Below the pieces are notes generated by a model. That model worked only from the letters and a program-made list of their open reading frames with translations. It was not told where the DNA came from and did no database searches. A stretch of 7,550 bases of DNA from Deltaproteobacteria bacterium (GTDB lineage: Bacteria > Desulfobacterota > Dissulfuribacteria > Dissulfuribacterales > UBA3076), in contig JAUWHV010000013.1 in the NCBI GenBank assembly GCA_030605675.1, forward strand, positions 1-7,550, read 5' to 3'. This document shows, one piece after another, positions 5,954-7,550 of this stretch (positions within the stretch are counted from its first letter, which is position 1; each line of letters opens with the position of its first letter). A program made the translations under genes and the position numbers.

Positions 5954-7297
5954 TTATTTCCTCCAGACCCACTCGGTCTTGAGGTTTATCTTCTTTTCCT
6001 CACTGAAGAACAGAACATTCCAATCATCATCAGACCTGCCAAAGGGCACATACCACAGTTTGACTTCCACCAAGAGTTCATCCGCAGTGAGTTCCCTGGT
6101 CTTCTTACCGTCTTTTTCTACATCAGCATATGGGAACGGTATCTCGAAGACCGCCTTTGTCATCTTTAGAGGCGGCAGGCAGGTATCTCTGAGCAAACCG
6201 CACTTCTCATAGGGTCCTCTTCCCATCTCTGCCCCTCTGCCGAAGCGTCCGGGGTAAGGCATGTAGATAACTTGATCATTATAGACTTGTTTCCCATCCA
6301 TTGTCTTCGCGGTCACATCCAGGACCAGCCGGTTGGGAGTAGGTCACCCATCCGGTATGGCGTGCCCGCACTTGTTGAACATCTCCACTTTGACCACGCC
6401 AAGCGGGATGATGCCTTCGGCCTTGTTCTTACGCCAGAAGTGGGCCATAGCATCAACCTCAATGTCCAGGGCCATCTTGATCATGGTCTCGTCCCGGTAG
6501 GCTTGCATGTCGTGGCCCAGACCGCACTTGGCCATGTGGCATTCCTGACAGCTATCGTGCCCACCTTCGGGGATATAGGTGAAAAGATAGGTGCCATACA
6601 AAGTGGCACACTGGGAGGGTTGATCCAGCTCAAAATTGGGTCCTTCGCCGTGACACTGACCACAGTATATGGACTCACTCATGGCCGGGGCCTTTGCCAT
6701 AGTAGGCGTGGCTGGATCATCGTGCTCCCCGTCTTGAGAGCCGTAGACAGTGCCCGGCTGCGGATAGCCGTCCTGCCATTTGTGGATAATGGCCATCTTG
6801 TTGTGACACACCATGCAGCCGATATTGAGGCTGGCAAGCTTCTCCTCCAATTCATCAATCAGGTCATCATCATCATCGGCGTACGCCTTTTGCCAGTCTC
6901 TGATGGTCTTGACGATCTCTCGAGCCACATCATCCGTTGCCTCATCCAGTTGAGGCAGGTGGCATTTGGCACAGAACCAGAGATGCTCTACTGTTATGTC
7001 CTTGTCCTCTTTGACTCCTGAATAGGGAAACAACATTAGCCCCTTGTCTATTGCAGTCAGTATCGTTGGGGCCGTCCTGAGTGTAACCCCCAAAATTGAA
7101 ACAGCATGAACGGAATTTTCCCATTGTTCATATGCCTCTTCATGACACTCCTGGCAAGAACTCGAATCATAGCGAGCAGCTAGTTCTGCGATGGTCTTGG
7201 CCTTGGGGACCTCCGCAGGCTTTGTGGCACAAAGTCCATAAGAGGACCAGACACAGCTCACCAAAAACAAAAATGTTACAATCCTCAAAACTCCCAT
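5954..7297 (-). CDS. pentaheme c-type cytochrome with an in-frame UGA codon (possible selenoprotein, otherwise interrupted gene)
   Basis: ATG 7297 has an excellent Shine-Dalgarno (AGGAGG, 7308-7303) at 5 bases. An N-terminal hydrophobic stretch suggests export; LVSC (12-15) could be a lipobox, or signal peptidase I could cut near residue 24. Five CxxCH heme sites are seen: CQECH 48-52, CAKCH 109-113, CMVCH 161-165, CGQCH 212-216 and CQECH 250-254. Extra Cys lie at 230, 258 and 310. Codon 318 is TGA (6346-6344). The same frame then stays open to TAA at 5956-5954, giving 447 residues if read through. The join reads CGHAIPDG, then the TGA, then PTPNRLVLDVTAK, a continuous 'GH-x-x-P-D-G-x-P-x-x-N-R-L-V-L' motif resembling those in multiheme cytochromes where the His may be a heme ligand. 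The downstream part looks like beta-rich protein with two further Cys (366, 373) and no CxxCH. I infer a periplasmic or lipid-anchored redox protein; partner and substrate are unknown. Confidence 0.85.
6309..6329 (-). promoter_or_regulatory. SECIS-like stem-loop downstream of the in-frame UGA
   Basis: Counting from the base after UGA on the mRNA, GC (15-16), a bulged U (17) and GGUC (18-21) pair with GACC (30-33) and GC (34-35). The loop is CUGGAUGU (22-29). Bacterial SECIS elements lie inside the coding region, with the apical loop about 16-37 bases after UGA. They usually have a bulged U in the 5' arm and G/U residues in the loop, as in E. coli fdhF. This element fits the distance, the bulged U and the G-containing loop. 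The first two loop bases are C and U, where a G is expected, so the match is imperfect. A competing smaller fold (ACC/GGU with loop GGCU at 14-17) overlaps it. Confidence 0.4.
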
Positions 7298-7346
7298 AAA
7301 TACCTCCTTTCTGTTAATAACGGATTAGATAAATTATGCAGTGATA

Positions 7347-7367
7347 CTTGAAACTTGAAACTTGAAA
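7347..7367 (+). repeat. three perfect CTTGAAA heptads upstream of the cytochrome gene
   Basis: Three tandem CTTGAAA units occur here, 50 bases upstream of the cytochrome start codon, between it and the probable promoter region. The array is followed by a partly similar TTGGGAAA. With the TTTCAAA array at 7404-7438 it forms an interrupted inverted repeat. The two could pair in the 5' untranslated RNA, with one mismatch per heptad. Confidence 0.85.
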
Positions 7368-7403
7368 TTGGGAAAAACACAAAGATGTAGATGCGTTACC
7401 TAA

Positions 7404-7438
7404 TTTCAAATTTCAAATTTCAAATTTCCAGTTTCGAC
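7404..7438 (+). repeat. TTTCAAA heptad array, three perfect and two degenerate units
   Basis: Units are TTTCAAA three times, then TTTCCAG and TTTCGAC, all in the same 7-base register. On the minus strand it reads TTTGAAA and resembles the reverse complement of the CTTGAAA array 36 bases away. It sits 107-141 bases upstream of the cytochrome start. Function unknown. Confidence 0.85.
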
Positions 7439-7454
7439 ATCGGCATTCAATTCG

Positions 7455-7485
7455 ATAATACACGTTTTTTCGAAAAAAGTGTAAA
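7455..7485 (-). promoter_or_regulatory. A/T-rich palindrome within a possible promoter of the cytochrome gene
   Basis: TACAC (7459-7463), an unpaired G, then TTTTTTC and GAAAAAA mirror to GTGTA (7479-7483): a 12-base arm each side with a one-base bulge. Read on the minus strand, TTTACA (7485-7480) is a good -35. TGTATT at a 17-base spacing or TATTAT (7460-7455) at 19 bases could be the -10, so the palindrome fills the spacer. That is a usual place for a repressor operator. Transcription would start near 7449 and give a leader of about 150 bases carrying both heptad arrays. The palindrome is certain; the promoter is tentative. Confidence 0.35.
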
Positions 7486-7550
7486 CTGGTGAATGACGGA
7501 TGCCAAAAATTATTTATCAAATACCCAAGCATATATTATTTTAGGTATTC

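Noticed and set aside
5910..6212. Plus-strand open frame opposite the cytochrome 3' region
   Set aside because: Shadow of the minus-strand cytochrome frame; the minus-strand protein continues a multiheme cytochrome and explains the open frame.
5954..6316. Separate small gene starting at GTG 6316 (minus strand)
   Set aside because: It is in the same frame as the cytochrome upstream, lacks a Shine-Dalgarno, and its sequence completes a motif that begins before the TGA. It is better read as the continuation of one protein.
6272..7021. Long plus-strand open frame of 249 codons opposite the cytochrome
   Set aside because: It is antisense to the CxxCH-bearing frame, has no Shine-Dalgarno, and its residues look like a complement translation. 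Length alone does not support it.
5954..7297. Genome-wide UGA recoding to explain the internal TGA
   Set aside because: pyrB terminates at TGA right at its expected C-terminus, so UGA still acts as a stop in this genome. A local recoding or a mutation is required.
7493..7550. Possible start of a rightward gene (ATG 7493, open to the window end)
   Set aside because: Only 19 codons are visible, in A/T-rich sequence with no properly spaced ribosome binding site. It cannot be judged from this window.

Overview
The window carries a stretch of a mesophilic, anaerobe-type bacterial genome. The gene mix suggests a Desulfobacterota (deltaproteobacterial) lineage: a sigma-54 activator paired with a membrane kinase of PilS/PilR type, a periplasmic multiheme c-type cytochrome, and heptanucleotide repeats between genes. 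This assignment is an inference from gene content, not a search result.

Layout, left to right. Positions 2-172 hold the GC-rich 3' end of a SAM-dependent methyltransferase gene, probably CheR-like. A leader region follows (about 173-442). It contains a short ORF ending on the pyrB start codon and, inside that ORF, a textbook intrinsic terminator whose 3' arm is also the pyrB Shine-Dalgarno sequence. This looks like a pyrBI-type attenuator. Next come pyrB (aspartate carbamoyltransferase, 443-1369) and pyrC (type I dihydroorotase, 1529-2824), steps two and three of de novo pyrimidine synthesis. They are separated by two different 7-bp tandem repeat arrays. On the same strand follow an NtrC-family response regulator (2882-4312) and its overlapping histidine kinase (4302-5909), best read as PilR and PilS.

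The right third is on the minus strand. A multiheme cytochrome gene (7297 down to 5954) converges on the kinase gene, with a terminator-like hairpin between them. Its reading frame is interrupted by one in-frame TGA (6346-6344). The frame continues for 129 more codons with convincing protein sequence, and a SECIS-like stem-loop with a bulged U lies just downstream. It is therefore either a selenocysteine-containing pentaheme cytochrome or a gene broken by a single nonsense change. Upstream of it (7298-7550) are two more period-7 repeat arrays and an A/T-rich palindrome that may sit in its promoter.

The strongest points for follow-up are the UGA-containing cytochrome and the pyrB leader/attenuator. 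The recurrence of unrelated repeat sequences that all share a 7-bp unit is a third theme.
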